A stretch of 64,000 bases of DNA from contig NC_079876.1 of assembly GCF_029227915.1 (NCBI RefSeq), forward strand, positions 4,156,001-4,220,000, written 5' to 3'. Position 1 is the first letter of the stretch; each line of letters begins with the position of its first letter. The DNA is from Hydractinia symbiolongicarpus (Eukaryota; Cnidaria; Hydrozoa; Anthoathecata; Hydractiniidae). Positions 37,185 to 49,664 of this stretch are shown in pieces. Below the pieces are notes generated by a model. The model ran no database searches and had not been told where the DNA came from. It saw only the letters and a program-made list of their open reading frames with translations. The position numbers were made by a program, and so were the translations under genes.

Positions 37185-40100
37185 CCAACCGTTGTAACTC
37201 ACACGGACTGTAACCATTAGAAAGTCAATGAAATGTAGTTTTGAAAACTGTCGCTATTTCTTCAGCGCGTGATAACGGCTAGGATTTGTCCCACGGTAAA
37301 AAATGACTTATTTATCTAAATTTTTAAATGAAGCGCTACCACAGCGCCCATTGTAATCGCTGAGTTCCGGCAAGCACACCAAATTAGGAAGAATGTTATT
37401 TCTTGGAGTCCAATTGTCTTATTTATCACATTTATCAGGTGACAGTCCAAAGTTCGTTCAATTAAGTACCACATTCAATCGTTTCACTTTTAAAAGCGAT
37501 GCAACCTAGTAATAACAGATAAATATCGCTAAATACATGTTGGTACGAATATGTGACCCAACCATTGCAACTCAAACGGACTGACACCGTTAGAAAGTCA
37601 ATGAAATGTAGTTTTTGAAACTATCGCTATTCTTCAGCGCGCGATAACGGCTAAGATTGGTCCCACGGTAAAGAATGACTTATTTATCTAAATTTTTAAA
37701 TGAAGCGCTACCACAGCGCCCAGTGTAATCGCTGAGTTCCGGCAAGCACATCAAATTAGGAAGAATGTTATTTCTTGGAGTCCAATTGTCTCATTTATCA
37801 CATTTATCATGTCACAGTCCAAAGTTCGTTCAATTAAGTACCACATTCAATCGTTTCACTTTTAAAAGCGATGCAACCTAGTAATAACAGATAAATATCG
37901 CTAAATACATGTTGGTACGAATATGTGACCCAACCGTTGTTACTCAAACGGACTGACATCGATAGAAAGTCCGGGAAAAGTAGTATTTGAAACTGTCTCT
38001 ATTTCTTCAGCGCGCGCTAACGGCTAGGATTGGTCCCACGGTAAAGAATGACTTATTTATCTAAATTTTTAAATGAAGCGCTACCACAGCGCCCAGTGTA
38101 ATCGCTGAGTTCCGGCAAGCATATCAAATTAGGAAGAATGTTATTTATTGGAGTCCAATTGTCTCATTTATCACATTTATCAGGTCATAGTCCAAAGTTC
38201 GTTCAATTAAGTACCACATTCAATCGTTTCACTTTTAAAAGCGATGCAACCTAGTAATAACAGATAAATATCGCTAAATACATGTTGGTACGAATATGTG
38301 ACTCAACCGTTGTAACACAAATGGATTGATACTGTTACAAATCCAATGAAATGTAGTTTTTGAAACTGTATCTATTTCTTCGGCGCGGGATAACGGCTAG
38401 GATTGGTCCCACAGTAAAAAATGACTTATTAATCTAAATTTTTAAATGAAGCGCTACCACAGCGCCCAGTGTAATAGCTGAGTTCCGGCAATCACGTCAA
38501 ATTAAGAAGAATGTTATTTCTTGGAGTCCGATTGTCTCATTTATCAAATTTATCAGGTCACAGTCCAAAGTTAGTTCAATTAAGTCCCACAGTCAATCGT
38601 TTCATTGTTAAAAGCTATGCAACCTAGTAATATCAGAAAAATATCGCTAAATATATGTTAGTACGAATATGTGACCCAACCGTTGTAACTCAAACGGACT
38701 GACACCGTTAGAAAGTCAATGAAATGTAGTTTTTGAAACTTTCGCTATTTCTTCAGCGCGCGATAACGGCTAGGATTGGTCACACGGTAAAGAATGATTT
38801 ATTTATCTAAATTTTTAAATGAAGCCCTACCACAGCGCCCAGTGTAATCGCTCAATTCCGGCAATCATGTCAAATTAAGATGAATGTTGTTTCTTGGAGT
38901 TCAATTGTCTCATTTATCACATTTATCAGGTCACAGTCCAAAGTTAGTTCTATTAAGTACCACATTCAATCGTTTCACTTTTAAAAGCGATGCAACCTAG
39001 CAATAACAGATAAATATCGCTAAATACATGTTGGTACGAATATGTGACCCAACCGTTGTTACTCAAACGGACTGACATCGATAGAAAGTCCGTGAAAAGT
39101 AGTATTTGAAACTGTCTCTATTTCTTCAGCGCGCGATAACGGCTAGGATTGGTCACACGGTAAAGAATGATTTATTTATCTAAATTTTTAAATGAAGCCC
39201 TACCACAGCGCCCAGTGTAATCGCTCAATTCCGGCAATCATGTCAAATTAAGATGAATGTTGTTTCTTGGAGTTCAATTGTCTCATTTATCACATTTATC
39301 AGGTCACAGTCCAAAGTTAGTTCAATTAAGTCCCACATACAATTGTTTCACTGTTAAAAGCGATGCAACATAGTAATAACAGATAAATATCGCTAAATAC
39401 ATGTTGGTACGAATATGTGACCCAACCGTTGTGACTCAAACGGACTGAAATCGATAGAAAGTCCGTGAAAAGTAGTATTTGAAACTGTCTCTCTTTCTTC
39501 AGCGCGCGCTAACGGCTAGGATTCGTCACACGGCTAAAACGTGATTTTTTTATCTTAATTTTCAAATGAAGCACTACCACAGGGACCAGTGTAATCGCTG
39601 AGTTGCGGCAATCATGTCAAATTAGGAAGAATGTTATTTCTTGGAGTCCAATTGTCTTACTTTTTCATTTATAAGGTCACAGCCCAAAATCAGTTCAATT
39701 AATTCCCACAGTCAATCGTTTCACTGTTAAAAGCGATACAACATAGTAATACCGGAAAGATATCACGAAATACATGTTGGTACGAATATGTGACTCAACC
39801 GTTGTAACACAAATTGATTGATACTGTTACAAATTCAATGAAATGTAGTTTTTGAAACTGTCTCTATTTCTTCGGCGCGGGATAACGGCTAGGATTGGTC
39901 CCACAGTAAAAAATGACTTATTAATCTAAATTTTTAAATGAAGCGCTACCACAGCGCCCAGTGTAATCGCTGAGTTCCGGCAATCATGTCAAATTAAAAA
40001 GAATGTTATTTCTTGGAGTACAATTGTCTTATTTATAACATTTATAAGGTCACAGTCAAAAATTAGTTCAATATAATCCCACAGTCAATCGTTTCACTGT

Positions 40101-41480
40101 TAAAAGCGATGCAACCTAGTAATATGAGAAAAATATCGCTAAATACATGTTGGTACGAATATGTGACCCAACCATTGTAACTCAAGCGGACTGACATCGA
40201 TAAAAAGTCAGTGAAATATAGTATTTGAAACTGTCTCTATTTCTTTAGCACGCGCTAACGGCTAGGATTGGTCCCACAGTTAAAAATGACTTTTTTATCT
40301 TAATTTTTAAATGAAGCGCTACCACAGCTTCCGGTGTAATCGCTGAGTTGCGGCAATCATGTCAAATTAAGAAGAATGTTATTTCTTTGAGTCCAATTGT
40401 CTCACTTTCACATTTATAAGGTCACAGCCCAAAATCAGTTCAATTAAGTCGCACAGTCAATTGTTTTACTGTTAAAAGCGATGCAACCTAGTAATACCGG
40501 AAAGATATCACTAAATACATGTTGGTAAGAATATGTGACTCAACCGTTGTAGCTCAAACGGATTGATACTGTTAGAAAGTCAATGAAATGTACTTTTTGA
40601 AACTGTGTCTATTTCTTCAGCGCGGGATAACGGCTAGGATTGGTCTTACAGTAAGAAATGACATATTTATCTAAATTTTTAAATGAACCGCTACCACAGC
40701 GCCCAGTGTAATCGCTGAGTTCCGGCAATCATGTCAAATTAAGAAGAATGTTATTTCTTGCAGTCCAATTGTCTCATTTATAACATTTATAAAGTCACAG
40801 TCCAAAATCAGTTCAATTAAGTCCCACAGTCAATCCTTTCACTGTTAAAAGCGATGCAACCTAGTAATATGAGAAAAATATCGCTAAATTCATGTTGGGA
40901 CGAGTATGTGACGCAACCGTTGTAACTGAAGCGGATTGATACCGTTAGAAAGTCAATGAAATGTAGTTTTTGAAACTGTCGCTATTTCTTCAGCGCCCGA
41001 TAACGGCTAGGTTTAGTCCCACAGTAAAAATGACTTAATTAACTAAATTTTTAAATGAAGTGCTATCCCAGCGCCCAGTGTAATCGCTGAGTTCCGGCAA
41101 TCACGTCAAATTAAGAAGAATGTTAATTCTTGGAGTTCAATTGTCTCACTTATAAAATTTATCAGGTCACAGTCCAAAGTTAGTTCAATTAAGTCCCACA
41201 GTCAATCGTTTCATTGTTAAAAGCGATGCAATCTAGTAATATCAGAAAAATATCGCTAAATACATGTTGGTACGAATATGTGACCCAACCGTTGTAACTC
41301 ACACGGACTATAGTCGTTAGAAAGTCAATGAAATGAAGTTTTTGAAACTGTCGCTATTTCTTCAGCGCGCGATAACGGATAGGATTGGTCCCACAGTAAA
41401 GAATGACTTATTTATCTAAATATTTAAATGAAGCGCTACCACAGCGCCCAGTGTAATCGCTGAGTTCCGGCAATCATGTC
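37185..41480 (+). repeat. Satellite block: mixed monomers with copies from left and right
   Basis: Monomers start at 37280, 37652, 38025, 38398, 38771, 39144, 39517, 39890, 40263, 40635, 41008 and 41380. Monomers 37280/37652 match 32433/32805 thirteen monomers away. Monomers 38771 and 39144 are adjacent and nearly identical in their first half (GAAGCCCTACC, CGCTCAATTCCGG). Monomers 38398 and 39890 share TTCGGCGCGGG and TTATTAATC at 1492 bp. Monomer 40263 resembles 35790/36535. Monomer 40635 is the first with GACGAGTATGTGACGCAACCG and TAACTGAAGCGG, precursors of the type amplified after 44 kb. No gene is present. Confidence 0.86.
38398..38770 (+). repeat. Example monomer showing the internal dyads
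   Basis: This 373 bp monomer shows the internal layout clearly. A perfect 5 bp inverted repeat with a 5 base loop (GCGCT-ACCAC-AGCGC) lies at 38451-38465. A second dyad system (CCGTT, 8 bases, AACGG, 7 bases, CCGTT) lies at 38680-38709. There the central AACGG arm can pair with either flanking CCGTT. A/T tracts lie between the boundary word and the first dyad. Whether any of these structures form in the cell is unknown. Confidence 0.8.
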
Positions 41481-42971
41481 AAATTAAAAAGAATGTTATT
41501 TCTTGGAGTACAATTGTCTCATTTATAACATTTATAAGGTCACAGTCCAAAATCAGTTCAATTTAATCCCACAGTCAATCGCTTCACTGTTAAAAGCGAT
41601 GCAACCTATTAATATGAGAAAAATATCGCTAAATACATGTTGGTACGAATATGTGACCCAACCGTTGTAACTCAAGCGGACTGACATCGATAAAAAGTCA
41701 GTGAAATATAGTTTTTTAAACTGTCGCTATTTCTTCAGCGCGCGATAACGGCTACGTTTGGTCCCACAGTAAAGATGACTTAATTAACTAAATTTTTAAA
41801 TGAAGTGCTACCCCAGCGCCCAGTGTAATCGCTGAGTTCCGGCAATCACGTCAAATTAAGAAAAATGTTAATTCTTGGAGTTAAATTGTCTCACTTATAA
41901 AATTTATCAGGTCACACTCCAAAGTTAGTTCAATTAAGTCCCACAGTCAATCGTTTCATTGTTAAAAGGGATGCAATCTAGTAATATCAGAAAAATATCG
42001 CTAAATACATGTTGGTACGAATATGTGACCCAACCGTTGTAACTCACACGGACTATAGTCGTTAGAAAGTCAATGAAATGAAGTTTTTGAAACTGTCGCT
42101 ATTTCTTCAGCGCGCGATAACAGATAGGATTGGTCCCACAGTAAAGAATGACTTATTTATCTAAATATTTAAATGAAGCGCTACCACAGCGCCCAGTGTA
42201 ATCTCTGAGTTCCGGCAATCATGTCAAATTAAAAAGAATGTTATTTCTTGGAGTAAAATTGTCTCATTTATAACATTTATAAGGTCCCAGTCAAAAATCA
42301 GTTCAATTTAATCCCACAGTCAATCGTTTCACTGTTAAAAGCGATGCAACCTAGTAATATGAGAAAAATATCGCTAAATACATGTTGGTACGAATATGTG
42401 ACCCAACCGTTGTAACTCAAGCGGACTGACATCGATAAAAAGTCAGTGAAATATAATATTTGAAACTGTCTCTATTTCTTTAGCACGCGCTAACGGCTAG
42501 GATTGGTCTCACAGTTAAAAAATGACTTTTTTATCTTAATTCTTAAATGAAGCGCTACCACAGCGCCCAGTGTAATCGCTGAGTTCCGGCAATCTTGTCA
42601 AATTAAAAAGAATGTTATTTATTGGAGTCCAATTGTCTCACTTATAACATTTATAAGGTCACAGTCAAAAATCAGTTCAATTTAATACTACAGTTAATCA
42701 TTTCACTGTTAAAAGCGATGCAACCTATTAATATGAGAAAATTATCGCTAAATACATGTTGGTACGATTATATGACTCATCCGTTGTTACTCAAACGGAT
42801 TGATGCTGTTAGAAAGTCAATGAAATGTAGTTTTTGAAACTGTCTCTATTTCTTCAGCGCGGGATAGCGGCTAGGATTGGTCCCACAGTAAAAAATGACT
42901 TATTTATCTAAATTTTTAAATGAAGCGCTACCACAGCGACCAGTGTAATCGCTGAGTTCCGGCAATCATTT
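41481..42971 (+). repeat. Four-monomer higher-order repeat, copy 1 (1492 bp)
   Basis: Monomers start at 41753, 42125 and 42498, with parts of 41380 and 42872. The offset of 1492 bp holds for 41753/43245, 42125/43617, 42498/43990 and 42872/44364. Shared rare variants are GAAGTGCTACCCCAGCGCC, TTAATTAACTAAATT, CGGACTATAGTCG, GGTCCCAGTC and CGCGATAACAGATAGG. Single differences exist, such as TAGCACGCGC against TAGCCCGCGC near 42483/43975. The 71-codon frame at 42622-42837 is a chance frame and is repeated 1492 bp on. Confidence 0.92.
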
Positions 42972-44463
42972 TAAATTAAAAAGAATGTTATTTCTTGGAG
43001 TACAATTGTCTCATTTATAACATTTATAAGGTCACAGTCCAAAATCAGTTCAATTTAATCCCACAGTCAATCGCTTCACTGTTAAAAGCGATGCAACCTA
43101 TTAATATGAGAAAAATATCGCTAAATACATGTTGGTACGAATATGTGACCCAACTGTTGTAACTCAAGCGGACTGACATCGATAAAAAGTCAGTGAAATA
43201 TAGTTTTTTAAACTGTCGCTATTTCTTCAGCGCGCGATAACGGCTAGGTTTGGTCCCACAGTAAAGATGACTTAATTAACTAAATTTTTAAATGAAGTGC
43301 TACCCCAGCGCCCAGTGTAATCGCTGAGTTCCGGCAATCACGTCAAATTAAGAAGAATGTTAATTCTTGGAGTTAAATTGTCTCACTTATAAAATTTATC
43401 AGGTCACAGTCCAAAGTTAGTTCAATTAAGTCCCACAGTCAATCGTTTCATTGTTAAAAGCGATGCAATCTAGTAATATCAGAAAAATATCGCTAAATAC
43501 ATGTTGGTACGAATATGTGACCCAACCGTTGTAACTCACACGGACTATAGTCGTTAGAAAGTCAATGAAATGAAGTTTTTGAAACTGTCGCTATTTCTTC
43601 AGCGCGCGATAACAGATAGGATTGGTCCCACAGTAAAGAATGACTTATTTATCTAAATATTTAAATGAAGCGCTACCACAGCGCCCAGTGTAATCTCTGA
43701 GTTCCGGCAATCATGTCAAATTAAAAAGAATGATATTTCTTGGAGTACAATTGTCTCATTTATAACATTTATAAGGTCCCAGTCAAAAATCAGTTCAATT
43801 TAATCCCACAGTCAATCGTTTCACTGTTAAAAGCGATGCAACCTAGTAATATGAGAAAAATATCGCTAAATACATGTTGGTACGAATATGTGACCCAACC
43901 GTTGTAACTCAAGCGGACTGACATCGATAAAAAGTCAGTGAAATATAATATTTGAAACTGTCTCTATTTCTTTAGCCCGCGCTAACGGCTAGGATTGGTC
44001 TCACAGTTAAAAAATGACTTTTTTATCTTAATTCTTAAATGAAGCGCTACCACAGCGCCCAGTGTGATCGCTGAGTTCCGGCAATCATGTCAAATTAAAA
44101 AGAATGTTATTTATTGGAGTCCAATTGTCTCACTTATAACATTTATAAGGTCACAGTCAAAAATCAGTTCAATTTAATCCCACAGTTGATCATTTCACTG
44201 TTAAAAGCGATGCAACCTATTAATATGAGAAAATTATCGCTAAATACATGTTGGTACGATTATATGACTCATCCGTTGTTACTCAAACGGATTGATGCTG
44301 TTAGAAAGTCAATGAAATGTAGTTTTTGAAACTGTTTCTATTTCTTCAGCGCGGGATAACGGCTAGGATTGGTCCCACAGTAAAAAATGACTTATTTATC
44401 TAAATTTTTAAATGAAGCGCTACCACAGCGACCAGTGTAATCGCTGAGTTCCGGCAATCATGT
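42972..44463 (+). repeat. Four-monomer higher-order repeat, copy 2 (1492 bp)
   Basis: Monomers start at 43245, 43617, 43990 and 44364, with the same order and variants as copy 1. Similarity ends in the conserved core of monomer 44364, where the sequence switches to AAGAAGAATG and CTTGTAGTCC. The right part of this copy is also the start of the 2984 bp octamer, so the two higher-order repeats overlap. Confidence 0.92.
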
Positions 44464-46680
44464 CAAATTAAGAAGAATGTTATTTCTTGTAGTCCAATTG
44501 TCTCACTTATAACATTTATAAAGTCACAGTCCAAAATCAGTTCAATTAAGTCCCACAGTCAATCGATTCACTGTTAAAAGCGATGCAACCTAGTAATATT
44601 GGAAAAATATCGCTAAATACATGTTGGTACGAGTATGTGACGCAACCGTTGTAACTGAAGCGGATTGATTTCGTTAGAAAGTCAATGAAATGTACTTTTT
44701 GAAACTGTCGCTATTTCTTCAGAGCGGGATAACGGCTAGGATTGGTCCCACAGTAAGAAATGACTTATTTATCTAAATTCTTAAATGAAGTGCTACCACA
44801 GCGCCCAGTGTAATCGCTGAGTTCCGGCAATCATGTCAAATTAAAAAGAATGTTATTCCTTGGAGTCCAATTGTCTCACTTATAACATTTATAAGGTCAC
44901 AGTCAAAAATCAGTTCAATTTAATCCCACAGTCAATCGTTTCACTGTTAAAAGCGATGCAACCTATTAATATAAGAAAATTATCGCTAAATACATGTTGG
45001 TACGAATATGTGACTCATCCGTTGTAACTCAAACGGATTGATGCTGTTAGAAAGTCAATGAAATGTAGTTTGTGAAACTGTCTCTATTTCTTCAGCGGGC
45101 GCTAACGGCTAGGATTGGTCCCACACTAAAAATGACTTATTTATCTAAATTTTTAAATAAAGCGCTACCACAGCGCCTCGTGTAATCGCTGAGTTGCGGC
45201 AATTATGTCAAATTAAAATGAATGTTATTTCTTGGAGTACAATTGTCTCACCTTCACATTTATAAGGTCACAGTCCAAAATCAGTTCAATTAAGTCCCAC
45301 AGTCAATTGTTTTACTGTTAAAAGCGATGCAACCTAGTAATACCGGAAAGATATCACTAAATACATGTTGGTAAGAATATGTGACTCAACCGTTGTAGCT
45401 CAAACGGATTGATACTGTTAGAAAGTCAATGAAATGTACTTTTTGAAACTGTGTCTATTTCTTCAGCGCGGGTTAACGGCTAGGATTGGTCTTACAGTAA
45501 GAAATGACATATTTATCTAAATTTTTAAATGAAGCGCTACCACAGCGGCCAGTGTAATCGCTGAGTTCCGGCAATCATGTCAAATTAAGAAGAATGTTAT
45601 ATCTTGTAGTCCAATTGTCTCACTTTTAACATTTAAAAAGTCACACTCAAAAATTAGTTCAATTAAGTCCCACAGTCAATCGTTTCACTGTTAAAAGCGA
45701 GGCAACCTAGTAATATGAGAAAAATATCGCTAAATACATGTTGGTACGAATATGTGACTCAACTGTTGTAACTCAAACGGATTTATACTGTTAGAAAGTC
45801 AATGAATTGTAGTTTTTTGAAACTGTCGCTATTTCTTCAGCGCGCGATAACGGTTAGGATTGGTCCCACAGTAAAGAATGACTTATTTATCTAAACTCCT
45901 AAATGAAGCGCTACCACAGCGCCCAGTGTAATCGCTGAGTTCCGGCAATCATGTCAAATTAAGAAGAATGTTTTTTCTTGGAATCCAATTGTCTCACTTA
46001 TAACATTTATAAGGTCACAGTCAAAAATCAGTTCAATTTAATCCCACAGTTAATCATTTCACTGTTAAAAGCGATGCAACCTATTAATATGAGAAAATTA
46101 TCGCTAAATACATGTTGGTACGAATATATGACTCATCCGTTGTAACTCAAACGGATTGATGCTGTTAGAAAGTCAATGAAATGTAGTTTTTGAAACTGTC
46201 ACTATTTCTTCAGCGCGGGATAACGGCTAGGATTGGTCCCACAGTAAAAAATGACTTATTTATCTAAATTTTTAAATGAAGCGCTACCACAGCGACCAGT
46301 GTAATCGCTGAGTTCCGGCAATCATGTCAAATTAAGAAGAATGTTATTTCTTGTAGTCCAATTGTCTCAGTTATAACATTTATAAAGTCACAGTCCATAA
46401 TCAGTTCAATTAAGTCCCACAGTCAATCGTTTCACTGCTAAAACCGATGCAACCTAGTAATATTGGAAAAATATCGCTAAATACATGTTGGTACGAGTAT
46501 GTGACGCAACCGTTGTAACTGAAGCAGATTGATATCGTTAGAAAGTCAATGAAATGTAGTTTTTGAAACTGTCGCTATTTCTTCATCGCGCGATAACGGC
46601 TAGGACTGGTCCCACAGTAAAAAATAAATTATTTATCTAATTTTTTAAATGAAGCGCTACCACAGCGACCAGTGTAATCG
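43697..46680 (+). repeat. Eight-monomer higher-order repeat, copy 1 (2984 bp)
   Basis: Monomers start at 43990, 44364, 44737, 45110, 45481, 45855, 46228 and 46601. Each matches the monomer 2984 bp downstream. Shared rare variants are AAACTCCTAAATG, TTTTTTCTTGGAATCC, GCGAGGCAACC, GGATTTATACTG, CGCCTCGTG and TCTCAGTTATAAC. By eye I saw fewer than ten substitutions, for example TTATTCC/TTATTTC near 44856/47840 and GGGTTAACGG/GGGATAACGG near 45470/48454. This is a large, very recent tandem duplication. The 71-codon frames at 44114-44329 and 47098-47313 are copies of one another and not genes. Confidence 0.95.
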
Positions 46681-49664
46681 CTGAGTTCCGGCAATCATGT
46701 CAAATTAAAAAGAATGATATTTCTTGGAGTACAATTGTCTCATTTATAACATTTATAAGGTCCCAGTCAAAAATCAGTTCAATTTAATCCCACAGTCAAT
46801 CGTTTCACTGTTAAAAGCGATGCAACCTAGTAATATGAGAAAAATATCGCTAAATACATGTTGGTACGAATATGTGACCCAACCGTTGTAACTCAAGCGG
46901 ACTGACATCGATAAAAAGTCAGTGAAATATAATATTTGAAACTGTCTCTATTTCTTTAGCCCGCGCTAACGGCTAGGATTGGTCTCACAGTTAAAAAATG
47001 ACTTTTTTATCTTAATTCTTAAATGAAGCGCTACCACAGCGCCCAGTGTGATCGCTGAGTTCCGGCAATCATGTCAAATTAAAAAGAATGTTATTTATTG
47101 GAGTCCAATTGTCTCACTTATAACATTTATAAGGTCACAGTCAAAAATCAGTTCAATTTAATCCCACAGTTGATCATTTCACTGTTAAAAGCGATGCAAC
47201 CTATTAATATGAGAAAATTATCGCTAAATACATGTTGGTACGATTATATGACTCATCCGTTGTTACTCAAACGGATTGATGCTGTTAGAAAGTCAATGAA
47301 ATGTAGTTTTTGAAACTGTTTCTATTTCTTCAGCGCGGGATAACGGCTAGGATTGGTCCCACAGTAAAAAATGACTTATTTATCTAAATTTTTAAATGAA
47401 GCGCTACCACAGCGACCAGTGTAATCGCTGAGTTCCGGCAATCATGTCAAATTAAGAAGAATGTTATTTCTTGTAGTCCAATTGTCTCACTTATAACATT
47501 TATAAAGTCACAGTCCAAAATCAGTTCAATTAAGTCCCACAGTCAATCGATTCACTGTTAAAAGCGATGCAACCTAGTAATATTGGAAAAATATCGCTAA
47601 ATACATGTTGGTACGAGTATGTGACGCAACCGTTGTAACTGAAGCGGATTGATTTCGTTAGAAAGTCAATGAAATGTACTTTTTGAAACTGTCGCTATTT
47701 CTTCAGAGCGGGATAACGGCTAGGATTGGTCCCACAGTAAGAAATGACTTATTTATCTAAATTCTTAAATGAAGTGCTACCACAGCGCCCAGTGTAATCG
47801 CTGAGTTCCGGCAATCATGTCAAATTAAAAAGAATGTTATTTCTTGGAGTCCAATTGTCTCACTTATAACATTTATAAGGTCACAGTCAAAAATCAGTTC
47901 AATTTAATCCCACAGTCAATCGTTTCACTGTTAAAAGCGATGCAACCTATTAATATAAGAAAATTATCGCTAAATACATGTTGGTACGAATATGTGACTC
48001 ATCCGTTGTAACTCAAACGGATTGATGCTGTTAGAAAGTCAATGAAATGTAGTTTGTGAAACTGTCTCTATTTCTTCAGCGGGCGCTAACGGCTAGGATT
48101 GGTCCCACACTAAAAATGACTTATTTATCTAAATTTTTAAATAAAGCGCTACCACAGCGCCTCGTGTAATCGCTGAGTTGCGGCAATTATGTCAAATTAA
48201 GATGAATGTTATTTCTTGGAGTACAATTGTCTCACCTTCACATTTATAAGGTCACAGTCCAAAATCAGTTCAATTAAGTCCCACAGTCAATTGTTTTACT
48301 GTTAAAAGCGATGCAACCTAGTAATACCGGAAAGATATCACTAAATACATGTTGGTAAGAATATGTGACTCAACCGTTGTAGCTCAAACGGATTGATACT
48401 GTTAGAAAGTCAATGAAATGTACTTTTTGAAACTGTGTCTATTTCTTCAGCGCGGGATAACGGCTAGGATTGGTCTTACAGTAAGAAATGACATATTTAT
48501 CTAAATTTTTAAATGAAGCGCTACCACAGCGGCCAGTGTAATCGCTGAGTTCCGGCAATCATGTCAAATTAAGAAGAATGTTATATCTTGTAGTCCAATT
48601 GTCTCACTTTTAACATTTAAAAAGTCACACTCAAAAATTAGTTCAATTAAGTCCCACAGTCAATCGTTTCACTGTTAAAAGCGAGGCAACCTAGTAATAT
48701 GAGAAAAATATCGCTAAATACATGTTGGTACGAATATGTGACTCAACTGTTGTAACTCAAACGGATTTATACTGTTAGAAAGTCAATGAATTGTAGTTTT
48801 TTGAAACTGTCGCTATTTCTTCAGCGCGCGATAACGGTTAGGATTGGTCCCACAGTAAAGAATGACTTATTTATCTAAACTCCTAAATGAAGCGCTACCA
48901 CAGCGCCCAGTGTAATCGCTGAGTTCCGGCAATCATGTCAAATTAAGAAGAATGTTTTTTCTTGGAATCCAATTGTCTCACTTATAACATTTATAAGGTC
49001 ACAGTCAAAAATCAGTTCAATTTAATCCCACAGTTAATCATTTCACTGTTAAAAGCGATGCAACCTATTAATATGAGAAAATTATCGCTAAATACATGTT
49101 GGTACGAATATATGACTCATCCGTTGTAACTCAAACGGATTGATGCTGTTAGAAAGTCAATGAAATGTAGTTTTTGAAACTGTCACTATTTCTTCAGCGC
49201 GGGATAACGGCTAGGATTGGTCCCACAGTAAAAAATGACTTATTTATCTAAATTTTTAAATGAAGCGCTACCACAGCGACCAGTGTAATCGCTGAGTTCC
49301 GGCAATCATGTCAAATTAAGAAGAATGTTATTTCTTGTAGTCCAATTGTCTCAGTTATAACATTTATAAAGTCACAGTCCATAATCAGTTCAATTAAGTC
49401 CCACAGTCAATCGTTTCACTGCTAAAACCGATGCAACCTAGTAATATTGGAAAAATATCGCTAAATACATGTTGGTACGAGTATGTGACGCAACCGTTGT
49501 AACTGAAGCAGATTGATATCGTTAGAAAGTCAATGAAATGTAGTTTTTGAAACTGTCGCTATTTCTTCAGCGCGCGATAACGGCTAGGACTGGTCCCACA
49601 GTAAAAAATAAATTATTTATCTAATTTTTTAAATGAAGCGCTACCACAGCGACCAGTGTAATCG
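46681..49664 (+). repeat. Eight-monomer higher-order repeat, copy 2 (2984 bp)
   Basis: Monomers start at 46974, 47348, 47721, 48094, 48465, 48839, 49212 and 49585. The left junction is inside monomer 46601: its head is the TAGGACTGG type (as at 49585) and, from about 46700, it becomes the AATGATATTTCTTGGAGTAC type (as at 43617). The switch falls in the conserved core, as expected for unequal exchange at a shared segment. Confidence 0.95.

Noticed and set aside
38376-38395. CENP-B box-like motif around TTCGGCGCGGGATAACGG
   Set aside because: It resembles the box only by its TTCG and CGGG words. The spacing and the required central A do not fit, and most monomers have TTCAGCGCG instead.
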